From NCBI GenBank assembly GCA_964390805.1, contig CAYMKL010000164.1:1-14085 (forward strand): DNA of 14,085 nt, given 5' to 3'. Below, piece by piece: positions 6,098 through 13,665 of the stretch. Every line of letters starts with the position of its first letter. The first letter of the stretch is position 1. Both the position numbers and the translations under genes were made by a program. The stretch is from CAYMKL01 sp964390805. GTDB taxonomy: Bacteria > Chloroflexota > Anaerolineae > VGOG01. A model generated the notes under the pieces. The model was not told where the DNA came from and did not search any database. It saw only the letters and a program-made list of their open reading frames with translations.

Positions 6098-6194
6098 AAT
6101 TATCCTTTTCCTTACACGGGATGTAGGCTTTTCCTTACATGCGATTAGGCTTTTCCTTAATCTCCTCGGTCGAAATGTAGCCTTTTGCTTACAC
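6098..6194 (+). promoter_or_regulatory. Four spaced operator-like repeats upstream of the Rhs promoter
   Basis: A 13-bp element, YCTTTTSCTTAMW-like, occurs at 6104-6116, 6127-6139, 6149-6161 and 6181-6193. Start-to-start spacing is 23, 22 and 32 bp, close to 2, 2 and 3 helical turns. Copies 2 and 3 extend to 20-bp dyads (6121-6140 and 6143-6162) whose outer arms differ but stay complementary: ATGTA with TACAT, and GATTA with TAATC. Copy 4 keeps TGTA-N10-TACA, and copy 1 keeps only the right half. The array lies upstream of the -35 box at 6216. Same-face binding sites for a regulator of the Rhs gene are the leading interpretation. Confidence 0.55.
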
Positions 6195-6215
6195 GGAAAT
6201 TAAGGATTTTCCCAA

Positions 6216-6245
6216 TTGACGTTTGGGCCAGCGATATGGTATAAT
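6216..6245 (+). promoter_or_regulatory. Promoter of the Rhs gene
   Basis: TTGACG at 6216-6221 and TATAAT at 6240-6245 are separated by 18 bp, a strong sigma70-type promoter. The expected start near 6252 gives a leader of about 70 nt. An inverted repeat (GGAAAT and ATTTTCC, 6195-6212) sits just upstream of the -35 box. This promoter also shows that the long open frame from 6216 cannot be translated from its first ATG-like codon. Confidence 0.75.
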
Positions 6246-6265
6246 AGGTGTGTTGGGAGGAGATT

Positions 6266-6300
6266 CAGGTGCAACGCACTCTCGAAGTGCGTCGCACCTG
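6266..6300 (+). repeat. Leader hairpin before the Rhs ribosome site
   Basis: Arms 6266-6280 and 6286-6300 are each 15 nt and complementary except at one position, with loop CTCGA. It lies wholly within the predicted leader, between an upstream ribosome-site-like GGGAGGAG (6255-6262) and the real one (GGGAGG, 6309-6314). It shares its core with the palindrome at 5863-5904, so it may be a captured dispersed repeat that now shapes translation. Confidence 0.65.
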
Positions 6301-6334
6301 CCCTGAGAGGGAGGATAGTCATGAAATGGCTTAG
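6269..6334 (+). CDS. Possible 21-codon upstream ORF (leader peptide)
   Basis: A GTG start at 6269 is spaced 6 nt from GGGAGGAG (6255-6262). The frame runs 21 codons (MQRTLEVRRTCPEREDSHEM, then A) to TAG 6332-6334, so it ends 14 nt inside the Rhs gene in another frame. It runs through the leader hairpin, so its translation would unfold the stem and could couple to initiation at 6321. The peptide resembles nothing known. The arrangement may be chance. Confidence 0.25.
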   Translation: MQRTLEVRRTCPEREDSHEMA

Positions 6335-9300
6335 AGGTACCCTTTACCGGTCATGTAATGCGCTGGTCATTGTGGTGCTGCTCCTGGGCATCTTGCCCCC
6401 TGCCCAGAACACGAGATCTCCCAGGTTCGAGCTCCCGATAGCTCATGCCCAGGAAGCGGCAATGACGCACGTGGAGGAAGTGATGGCCCTGGCCAACGCG
6501 ACGGGAGCGGTGGATGAGCCTGCCCTCTCGCCGAACGGGGCATCTGGCTGGCTCTCGGTGGCTAAGGCGGAGCCGGAGGTGGTGAGCCCAAGCGACCTCA
6601 CTTACACCATGGCCCTGACCGACACGACGGGAGCGGTGGATGAGCCTGGCCCTTCGCTGAACGGGGCATCTGGCGGGCTTTTGGCGACCAAGATGGCGGA
6701 GCCGGAGGTGGCGAGCCCAGGCGACCTCATTACCTACACCATCGTGCTGACCAACTCGGCGGGAGGGGCGATGGAGGGATTGGTGATCAGCGATCCCCTG
6801 CCCGACGGTTTGGCCTACAAGCCTCACAGTGCCGGCGACGGAGATTACGACCCTCGCACCAAGACCCTCACCTGGGATATCCAGGAGCTGGCGGCGGGCG
6901 CATTCCTGTCCCTCACCTTCCAGGCCCGGGTGCGAGGCGACGTCCTGGGCGAGCTGGTGGTCAACCTGGCCGAGGTGACGGGCAGGGGTCTGGCCGATCC
7001 TGTCCAGGCCCAGGCGACGGTGGCGGTGGTCAGCCGGGCTCTCATCAACCCCCAGGGTGGGGTGCTGGTCTCACCAAGCGGTCGGGTGCGAGTGGAGTTC
7101 CCTGGCGGTGCCGTTCCCCATCCCATCTGGGCCATCTACCGCTTGCGGGAAGTCCACCAGTTGCCGCCCAGCCAGCCCGGCCTGGCGTTGCGGTTCGACC
7201 TGACGGGGGAAGTGGCGACCGACGAGAACACAGCCCCACCCTTCACCCAGTTCGACAAGCCCGTGCAGTTGACGGTGGACATGACGGAGCTCGTGGACGA
7301 GGCGGCGCTGGGGGAATACCAGAGGCCATTTGTGGGCTACCTGGACGAGGCCACTGGCCGCTGGGTGCACCTGCCACTGGTAGAGCAGCAAGTTGGCCCC
7401 GTGCTGACGGTGGAGGTGGACCACTTCAGCACTTTCGGTGGTGGAGTGGAAGGGGATCCCATGGCGGATTTTGAGCCCGACTTCATCCCCTCGGTGCTGG
7501 GTGCCCAGGTGAGCCAGTTCACGGGTGACGCGGTTTACGCCATCCCCCTGTACGTGCCATCGGGCCCCGGGGGGTTGCAGCCAGACCTGACGCTGCGCTA
7601 TTCGAGCGGGGACGTGGCCGAGAATTGGTTGGCGTCACAGATAGCGGACACGGACACGCACTCAACCTCGCAGCCAGGCTGGCTGGGGCAGGGCTGGTCG
7701 CTCCCCTTCTTCGGCGTCATCACGCGGGACCCGAAAGGGGGGCTGGGGAACAGCACAGACTACGAGCAGCACAAGTTCACACTGAGCCTACCCGGCGTAG
7801 GCGGCAGACTGCAGAGAAGTGGTGATTATAGAGAGGATTACTACTACCCGGAGTTTGCCCCGGAGTGGCGGGTGAAGTGGATCGACAGTGAGGACGAAAT
7901 CAGCCAGGGCAATGGGATGGGGTTCGGGTCGTGGGAAGCGTACGGGCCGGATGGCACCAAGTACATCTTCGGCCAGGACGACCAGGCGCATGTGCCTCAG
8001 CCTGCTCGCAATGGGCGTCTGCAAATCATAAACTGGAGGACCCCTGAGCCGTGCAACGTCGACACCTCTGAGCCAATTGTGTTGCGCTGGTACCTGACGG
8101 AGATCAGGGACACGAAGGGCAACACGGTGCGCATCACCTATTGGAGGGACGAGGTAGATGCGGAATATGAGGGCGAATCATGCACCAAGACCCGCCACGC
8201 AGCGGTGTACCCGGACACAATCGAGTACGGACCCGACGGCAAGGAGGTAAAGATCACGTTCGAGCGGTCGGCGCCCCTGGACCGTAACGACTGGGGGGCC
8301 GGCGAGTGGGATGAACCGACCGAGAAAAAGCAGAAACGCTTCCATAGGTATAAGATAGATGAAATCAAGGTAGAGGCGTGGGACAACACTGGGTACGAGG
8401 TGGTGCGGCGTTACATCCTTAGTTACTATGACACCTCGTGGTGGGAGGAGGATATCCCGCCGAAGTGGCTGACGCTGGAAAAGATCACGACCGTGGGGAA
8501 GGACGACGGCGAGTTGCCGGAGATGACGTTTATCTACGGCAAGCGGTGGGACGAGGGCACAACCTGCGGTCACTACAACCGAACGATGCTGACCGAGATC
8601 CAGAATGGCTATGGCGGGGCGACGACGTTCTGCTACACGGGTCCGAGTAGTGTAGGATGGCAGTACGAGGATTTCCATGACCCTCCGCAGGTGGGGGAGG
8701 TAGAGCGCTGCCGTGTGTGGAAGCGGGAGGTCTACGATGGCATTAATGATGGGCCCGTGCAGGTCTCCCAGTACGACTACGGCCTCCCGTCGGGCCACAC
8801 GGAGCGGGGGGAATTCTGGGGCCACGCGAAGGTGGTGGAGACGGTGTACGACGGGAGCACAAAGGTGGCGCGGACGGTCACGGAGTTCTATCAATGCCTC
8901 GATCCTGACCCTGAGGGCGAGTGTGAGAATAAGACACTGGACCCGCGCCGGGGGCGGCCGAAGAAGATAGCCAAGTATCAGTGTCCGACGGCCGCGTGTG
9001 AGGCGGAGGTGTATCGGGTGGAGAACACTCTGGGTTTTGCCGGGTTCCTGGAGACGGAGGAGTTGGGGGATGAATGGCGCGTGTGGCAAGTCGTGCCGGT
9101 GGCAAGCAGCACCTTCCACGATGATTCAGTGCGGGATTGGACGTTGTACCTGGAAGACAACTACGGGAACCGAAGGGCTCAGTTGAGTTACGGGAGCTAT
9201 GGGGGCATAACGAAAACGGTGCCAGGTGGGTTTTTCAATGTTGACACAGATATGAACTATTGGATTTACTATTCGCCCGATGGCAACCCCAGTGTAAACT

Positions 9301-12300
9301 GGGATGGGGGGCAGGTGGAGATGAGCAGCAGCACCGGTGAGGGCGTGCTGTACCAGGAGATGGCCGTGACGTACGGCAAGAGCTACCACGTCACGGCGTG
9401 GGTCCGGGGGTCTGGCACCGCGAAAGCCCAATTGTATGTACACGACACCACCGGCGCTGGCTGGGTAGGTGCCCCTGCCTCCCCAGCGAAGCCGGGCACC
9501 GACTGGCGGCTGGTGCAAGTGACATACACGGCGAACACGATGACGGGTGAGATGCGCATCCACCTCGCTGCGAACTTCACTTCGACAGTAGGCACGATCT
9601 GCTGGGACAACGTGACAGTCGCCGAAGTGGACACGACCGGGAACGACGAGCGCACGACCTACTGGCAGTACTACCCGAACACAACTGAGTGGATTCTCAA
9701 CAGGGTGGCACAGGGAACGGTGTACAGCGGCATCCAGGCGGAAGATGAGGGTGGCAGTAGCATGATGGCCCGCACCTGGTATTTCTACGACGGCAACGCC
9801 TCGCCGCAGGAGGCCCCGGGAAGCAAAGGGGAGTTGATGCGGGTGGCGCGGCTGGAAGTCATTGATCCTGGGGAGGTGCCCGGGGAGGAGTGGCCTGATT
9901 GCGTTGATGCCTATCGCACCAGTGAGGTGGAATATGACTACGACGACTACGGCAACCTCATAGCCGAGACCACCTACGACGACTACGGCTACATGTGCCA
10001 GGACAGCGATGGGAATGTGCTTCCCCGAGACATGTACAGAGAGCCCTTCCAAGCCCGGACCACCCAGACCTTCTACGACACCACCTACCACCAGTTTCCA
10101 ATAACGGTGACCAACGCCGTGGGGCATACCAGCCACACCGAGTACTACGGGGTCAATGACTCAGAATGTATTCCCGCGGGCTACCACTTTGGCGCCGTCT
10201 GCCGCAGCTACGGCCCCAACGGGCCGGACACTGCGACGCTGTACACCTACGACCCCTTCGGGCGGCTGACCAAGGTGATCCGGCCCTACGACAGCGACAC
10301 TGATCCCACGATTGAGTACGTGTACGACGACTTCTATTCAGGCCCGACCACGCGGGTACAGACCTTTTACCGGGAGACCAGCGGGTGCCCGGGCTGTGTG
10401 CGGCAGATGTTCACTTTCTACGACGGGCTGGGGCAGAAGATCCAGACCAAGGCCGAGGCGGAAGACGGAGCTGAGGTGGTGGTGACCAACACGAGCTACG
10501 ATGAGCGGGGGTTGGTGAAGGAAGCGTCCATGCCTTACTTCTCCGGCCCGCCCTTATGGGACTACGTGACGCCGGACATGTCGAACAAGACGAGCTACGA
10601 ATACGACGGGCTGGGGCGGATGGAGAAGATCATCCATCCAGACGGCACGACGGTGCAGATGGCCTACAACGGCTGGCAGCGGGCGGTGATAGACCCCAAG
10701 GGCCATACGAAGGTCTACCAGGAGGATGCCTTCGGCCGGCTGACGGCGGTGAAAGAGTTCACCGGCACCCACAGCCTCCCTATCTGGAACGACCAGCACG
10801 ATCTACTCTACGCCACCACCACCTACGCCTACGACGCGCTGGACAACCTGACCACGGTGACCGACACGCTGGGCAACGTCACCACCATGGACTACGACAT
10901 GCTGGGCCGCAAGACCCAGATGACCGACCCGGACATGGGCACGTGGAGCTACGACTATGACGCGGCGGGCAACCTGACGCGCCAGACGGACGCGCTCTCG
11001 CAGACGATTGCTTTCGAGTATGACCAGTTGAACCGGTTGGTGAGGAAGCAGGAAGCGGGAGGGGGGATACTGGCGGAATACGGGTACGACGGGGGAACGT
11101 ATGGCATCGGGTATCGCACGGTAATGATGGATGGGACGAAGGTGGCTGAGTGGGCCTACGACGAGCGAGGGCGGGCGGTGGGGGAGACGCGCCAGTTCGT
11201 CGGCATTGACGCCTACACCACCGGATACACTTACGACGCCATGGACCGGCTGGTGACGATGACCTACCCGGGCGGCGAGGTAATCACCACCACCTACAAC
11301 GCCATGGGGTTGCCGGAGACGTTAACCAGCTCGCTGGGGGAGACCTACGTGACCGATGCCACCAGCTACACGGCCGAGGGGCGGCTGGACCTCCTGAGCC
11401 TGGGGAGTGGCCTGCAGGTGGATCACGAGTATTACGCCTGGAACACGCCCAACGGCCAGGGTCGGTTGGAGAGCATCCAATCAGGAACGGCAGGCCAGCC
11501 GACGCTGCTACAGAACTTGAGCTATGGGTACGACGCGGTAGGGAACGTGACCCGCATCACCGATGGGGACGTGGCGACGAACTTCAGCTACGACATCCTG
11601 GACCGGCTGACCGGTGCCAGCGGAGAGTACAGCGAGAGCTACGGCTACGACCAGATTGGCAACCTGACCTACAAGAGTGGCGTGGGCTCCTACAGCTACG
11701 ATTCCGACAAGCCTCACGCCGTGATCTCGGCTGGTGGCAACAGCTACAGCTACGACCTCAACGGCAACATGACCAGCCGTGGCACCAGCTACACCCTGAC
11801 CTACGACGCCGAGAATCGGCTCAAGTCCGTGACCCAGGGTGACCAGACAACCTCCTTCACCTACGACGCCGACGGACGGCGGGTGAAGCGGGACACAGTG
11901 ACCGATACCATCGTCTACGTGGGTTCCCACTACGAGCTGCGGTTCGAGAAGCAGGACATGGACGAAGACCTGGACGGCGACTGTCTGGTCACCGTGGTAG
12001 ATATCATGCAGGTAGTGGCTCGCTGGGGCATGACCAGCGCTGATCCTGACTGGGATCCACGCTACGACATGGATGACGACGGCGACATTGACGTCGCGGA
12101 CATCATGCTAGTGGCGGAGCATTGGCGGGAGACGTGTGAAGAGCTGGCGGAGACGGTGAAGTACTACACGCTGGGTGGCCGGAGGGTGGCGATGCGGGTG
12201 GCCCCTTCTGGGGGAGGCAGCGACACGCTGTACTACATCCACACTGACCACCTGGGCAGCGTGAGCCTGGTGACGTGTGGGGAGACGGGCGGCTGCGGCA

Positions 12301-13310
12301 GCGTGCCGTACCAGGGGCTGGTGGCTGAGCAGCGATTCTATCCCTACGGCGATAGGCGATATGCGACAGGCGATACGCCCACCGACTACGGCTTCACCGG
12401 CCAGCGACTTGACGAATCCACGGGATTGATGTATTATGGGGCGCGCTTTTACGACCCCGCGCTGGGGCGCTTCGTGCAGGCGGATACGATTGTTCCCAAC
12501 CCCGCCAACCCGCAGGACCTTAACAGATATGCGTACGTGCGGAATAACCCGCTGCGGTACATAGACCCGACGGGATACCTCACCGAAGATCAGATTATGA
12601 CCCATTTCGGCGTCGAAACCTGGGAAGAGGTGCTGGCTTTCTTTGAGGCAGGAGGGGAACTGGAAGGCAGGTGGGGATGGCTTGAAGTACTACGAGAGGT
12701 TGAACTGGGAGACAAAGTGCAAGTGCTTGAGGGTTGGAGTGCCTGGGCTTGGAACGAAGAGACGGGTACGCCAGGTTCCGTTAATGATTTCACGATATTT
12801 GCCGGGACCTTCGTGGACAGGGATGGGCAACTCTTCGTCCAGAGTGGTGAAAACCTTGTTCCAGCGAATGTGGTAGGCCTGAGGGGTAATGCCTACTACA
12901 CGGCACATCACTCAAGAGCCAGTGGGTACTATGGGGGGCGCCAGATCTACGCTGAAAGAAAGTACTATCACCTCAGATTTGACCCAGGCCGAGTGGACTG
13001 GGTTGACGTTGGACTTGGAGTGCTGTCAGCCTCGAGCGATGTTGGTCTTGCAACAGCAGTGACAAGCGCTTCGACGGGTAACCCCGTGGGTGCTGTGGTT
13101 GGAGTGCATCTCTACGGTTTCGGACAGGCTGCAAGTGTAGTCTCACCCATCAAGACATATTCGGAGTGGCAACGAGGTGAGGCTACAACAGTAGATCTAG
13201 GGGTCGAGGTTGTCACATCTGTGGGTGGCATGGTACCTGTGATAGGTACACTTTTCGATATAGCTGGCATAGCGTATGATCTGGCTTCAGGCTTTCAAAT
13301 CACTCCGTGA
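6321..13310 (+). CDS. Secreted Rhs/YD-repeat protein with SpvB-like front, CBM-like and dockerin inserts, and variable C-terminal tip
   Basis: This 2329-residue polymorphic-toxin-like giant starts at ATG 6321 (GGGAGG at 6309-6314, spaced 6 nt). Domains in order: signal peptide 1-43 (LVIVVLLLGILPP, cleavage likely after AHA); degenerate duplicated segments, then a DUF11-like repeat, about 127-236; a ZU5-like region about 240-375 (VRVEFPGGAV to VDHFSTFGGG); SpvB/TcB-like segment from about 388 (FTGDAVYAIPLYVPSGPGG, then GWLGQGWSLP); carbohydrate-binding-like module about 970-1107 (YHVTAWVRGSG, then ICWDNVTV); at least a dozen YD repeats about 1200-1875; dockerin 1881-1935; Rhs core about 1971-2085 (YIHTDHLGS, GFTGQRLDESTGLMYYGARF, NRYAYVRNNPLRYIDPTG); and a 244-residue tip. 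Known Rhs/TcC shells are YD-repeat cages that enclose and self-cleave a C-terminal toxin. Export, calcium binding and a toxic tip are inferred here. There is no frameshift or stop. Confidence 0.93.
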   Translation: MKWLRGTLYRSCNALVIVVLLLGILPPAQNTRSPRFELPIAHAQEAAMTHVEEVMALANATGAVDEPALSPNGASGWLSVAKAEPEVVSPSDLTYTMALTDTTGAVDEPGPSLNGASGGLLATKMAEPEVASPGDLITYTIVLTNSAGGAMEGLVISDPLPDGLAYKPHSAGDGDYDPRTKTLTWDIQELAAGAFLSLTFQARVRGDVLGELVVNLAEVTGRGLADPVQAQATVAVVSRALINPQGGVLVSPSGRVRVEFPGGAVPHPIWAIYRLREVHQLPPSQPGLALRFDLTGEVATDENTAPPFTQFDKPVQLTVDMTELVDEAALGEYQRPFVGYLDEATGRWVHLPLVEQQVGPVLTVEVDHFSTFGGGVEGDPMADFEPDFIPSVLGAQVSQFTGDAVYAIPLYVPSGPGGLQPDLTLRYSSGDVAENWLASQIADTDTHSTSQPGWLGQGWSLPFFGVITRDPKGGLGNSTDYEQHKFTLSLPGVGGRLQRSGDYREDYYYPEFAPEWRVKWIDSEDEISQGNGMGFGSWEAYGPDGTKYIFGQDDQAHVPQPARNGRLQIINWRTPEPCNVDTSEPIVLRWYLTEIRDTKGNTVRITYWRDEVDAEYEGESCTKTRHAAVYPDTIEYGPDGKEVKITFERSAPLDRNDWGAGEWDEPTEKKQKRFHRYKIDEIKVEAWDNTGYEVVRRYILSYYDTSWWEEDIPPKWLTLEKITTVGKDDGELPEMTFIYGKRWDEGTTCGHYNRTMLTEIQNGYGGATTFCYTGPSSVGWQYEDFHDPPQVGEVERCRVWKREVYDGINDGPVQVSQYDYGLPSGHTERGEFWGHAKVVETVYDGSTKVARTVTEFYQCLDPDPEGECENKTLDPRRGRPKKIAKYQCPTAACEAEVYRVENTLGFAGFLETEELGDEWRVWQVVPVASSTFHDDSVRDWTLYLEDNYGNRRAQLSYGSYGGITKTVPGGFFNVDTDMNYWIYYSPDGNPSVNWDGGQVEMSSSTGEGVLYQEMAVTYGKSYHVTAWVRGSGTAKAQLYVHDTTGAGWVGAPASPAKPGTDWRLVQVTYTANTMTGEMRIHLAANFTSTVGTICWDNVTVAEVDTTGNDERTTYWQYYPNTTEWILNRVAQGTVYSGIQAEDEGGSSMMARTWYFYDGNASPQEAPGSKGELMRVARLEVIDPGEVPGEEWPDCVDAYRTSEVEYDYDDYGNLIAETTYDDYGYMCQDSDGNVLPRDMYREPFQARTTQTFYDTTYHQFPITVTNAVGHTSHTEYYGVNDSECIPAGYHFGAVCRSYGPNGPDTATLYTYDPFGRLTKVIRPYDSDTDPTIEYVYDDFYSGPTTRVQTFYRETSGCPGCVRQMFTFYDGLGQKIQTKAEAEDGAEVVVTNTSYDERGLVKEASMPYFSGPPLWDYVTPDMSNKTSYEYDGLGRMEKIIHPDGTTVQMAYNGWQRAVIDPKGHTKVYQEDAFGRLTAVKEFTGTHSLPIWNDQHDLLYATTTYAYDALDNLTTVTDTLGNVTTMDYDMLGRKTQMTDPDMGTWSYDYDAAGNLTRQTDALSQTIAFEYDQLNRLVRKQEAGGGILAEYGYDGGTYGIGYRTVMMDGTKVAEWAYDERGRAVGETRQFVGIDAYTTGYTYDAMDRLVTMTYPGGEVITTTYNAMGLPETLTSSLGETYVTDATSYTAEGRLDLLSLGSGLQVDHEYYAWNTPNGQGRLESIQSGTAGQPTLLQNLSYGYDAVGNVTRITDGDVATNFSYDILDRLTGASGEYSESYGYDQIGNLTYKSGVGSYSYDSDKPHAVISAGGNSYSYDLNGNMTSRGTSYTLTYDAENRLKSVTQGDQTTSFTYDADGRRVKRDTVTDTIVYVGSHYELRFEKQDMDEDLDGDCLVTVVDIMQVVARWGMTSADPDWDPRYDMDDDGDIDVADIMLVAEHWRETCEELAETVKYYTLGGRRVAMRVAPSGGGSDTLYYIHTDHLGSVSLVTCGETGGCGSVPYQGLVAEQRFYPYGDRRYATGDTPTDYGFTGQRLDESTGLMYYGARFYDPALGRFVQADTIVPNPANPQDLNRYAYVRNNPLRYIDPTGYLTEDQIMTHFGVETWEEVLAFFEAGGELEGRWGWLEVLREVELGDKVQVLEGWSAWAWNEETGTPGSVNDFTIFAGTFVDRDGQLFVQSGENLVPANVVGLRGNAYYTAHHSRASGYYGGRQIYAERKYYHLRFDPGRVDWVDVGLGVLSASSDVGLATAVTSASTGNPVGAVVGVHLYGFGQAASVVSPIKTYSEWQRGEATTVDLGVEVVTSVGGMVPVIGTLFDIAGIAYDLASGFQITP
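6501..6770 (+). repeat. Degenerate tandem duplication inside the Rhs gene front
   Basis: Three units with periods of 126 and about 132 bp begin near 6501, 6627 and 6759, keyed on GGGAGCGGTGGATGAGCC in the first two. In protein they read TGAVDEPALSPNGASG, TGAVDEPGPSLNGASG and a divergent SAGGAMEG. Each repeats the AEPEV-SP-DL-YT block that opens the DUF11 domain. Only the last copy continues into a full domain, so the first two look like truncated duplications. Confidence 0.7.
11961..12125 (+). other. Dockerin-type calcium-binding module encoded within the Rhs gene
   Basis: Residues 1883-1894 and 1916-1927 form two 12-residue EF-type loops with Asp at positions 1, 3, 5 and 12 (DLDGDCLVTVVD and DMDDDGDIDVAD). 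Each is followed by a hydrophobic helix (IMQVVARWG and IMLVAEHWRE). This is the dockerin type I pattern. It interrupts the usual passage from SHYELRFEK to ETVKYYTLGGRRVAMR between the last YD repeats and the Rhs core, so it appears to be an insertion into a common Rhs framework. Confidence 0.8.
12576..13310 (+). other. Variable C-terminal tip of the Rhs protein
   Basis: These residues (2086-2329) follow the DPTG end of the Rhs core, the position where Rhs proteins switch toxin domains. The first part (ETWEEVLAFFEAGGELEGRW) looks like a linker. The last 105 residues are glycine-rich and hydrophobic (VDVGLGVLSASSDVGLATAV, then VVTSVGGMVPVIGTLFDIAG), suggesting membrane insertion rather than a nuclease fold. 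Sampled lines here are 48-50% GC (lines 13141 and 13201), against 63% in line 10861 of the YD region. No catalytic motif was recognised. Confidence 0.6.
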
Positions 13311-13365
13311 TTCGTGTGACTCGTGAAGTTAGAACACGGCAAGAACTATAGACTGCGAGGTCGTC

Positions 13366-13665
13366 ATGGATAATGCAGCGCCAAACGCAATCCAATGGAT
13401 CATTCTTCTTGCTCTCTCCATCTATGGGCTATGGTTGCTGATAAGGGGTTGGCAGCAATTCAAGAATCCATCCGGTTCGCCGCCGCTAGGTCTAGGATGG
13501 CTGATAAGGCTGAGTACGAGACGCTTGACTGAAGCGAAACGTGTCGAAGTAGATGAAGTGGTTTCGCATCCGGCCATTGTTCGCCTTTGGGCCGGGTGTG
13601 CTATAGCGCTTGGTGTTCTGGCGATTTCGTTGCTCGTTTGGGTCTGGATAGTCTCCCGGCCATAG
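13366..13665 (+). CDS. Two-helix membrane protein, candidate immunity protein
   Basis: The 99-residue protein has transmembrane helices at about 10-27 (IQWIILLALSIYGLWLLI) and 74-96 (LWAGCAIALGVLAISLLVWV). They are joined by a basic loop (RLSTRRLTEAKRVEVDEV) that should face the cytoplasm, leaving both ends outside. The start is ATG 13366, with GAGG at 13357-13360 spaced 5 nt. It begins 55 bp after the Rhs stop on the same strand. Small proteins in this position are typically immunity proteins for Rhs or CdiA tips, and membrane ones often protect against membrane-active toxins. No family was recognised, so the immunity role rests on position and topology. Confidence 0.75.
   Translation: MDNAAPNAIQWIILLALSIYGLWLLIRGWQQFKNPSGSPPLGLGWLIRLSTRRLTEAKRVEVDEVVSHPAIVRLWAGCAIALGVLAISLLVWVWIVSRP

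Noticed and set aside
6098..6194. CRISPR array
   Set aside because: The repeats are short and imperfect, the spacers are only 9-19 bp and unequal, and no cas gene is present.
6216..6320. N-terminal extension of the Rhs protein from the first in-frame start at 6216
   Set aside because: That codon overlaps the -35 box of the Rhs promoter, the extension has no conserved features, and ATG 6321 has a good ribosome site followed directly by a signal peptide.
8178..9119. 313-residue open frame on the - strand
   Set aside because: It lies wholly opposite the intact Rhs gene, has no domain pattern, and is the expected shadow of high-GC coding DNA.
9126..10136. 336-residue open frame on the - strand
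   Set aside because: It is antisense to the carbohydrate-binding-like and YD part of the Rhs gene. The sequence looks like mirrored coding bias, with no family match.
6321..13310. A free-standing cellulosomal protein because of the dockerin
   Set aside because: No cohesin, glycoside hydrolase or scaffoldin is seen. The dockerin is internal to a clear Rhs protein.
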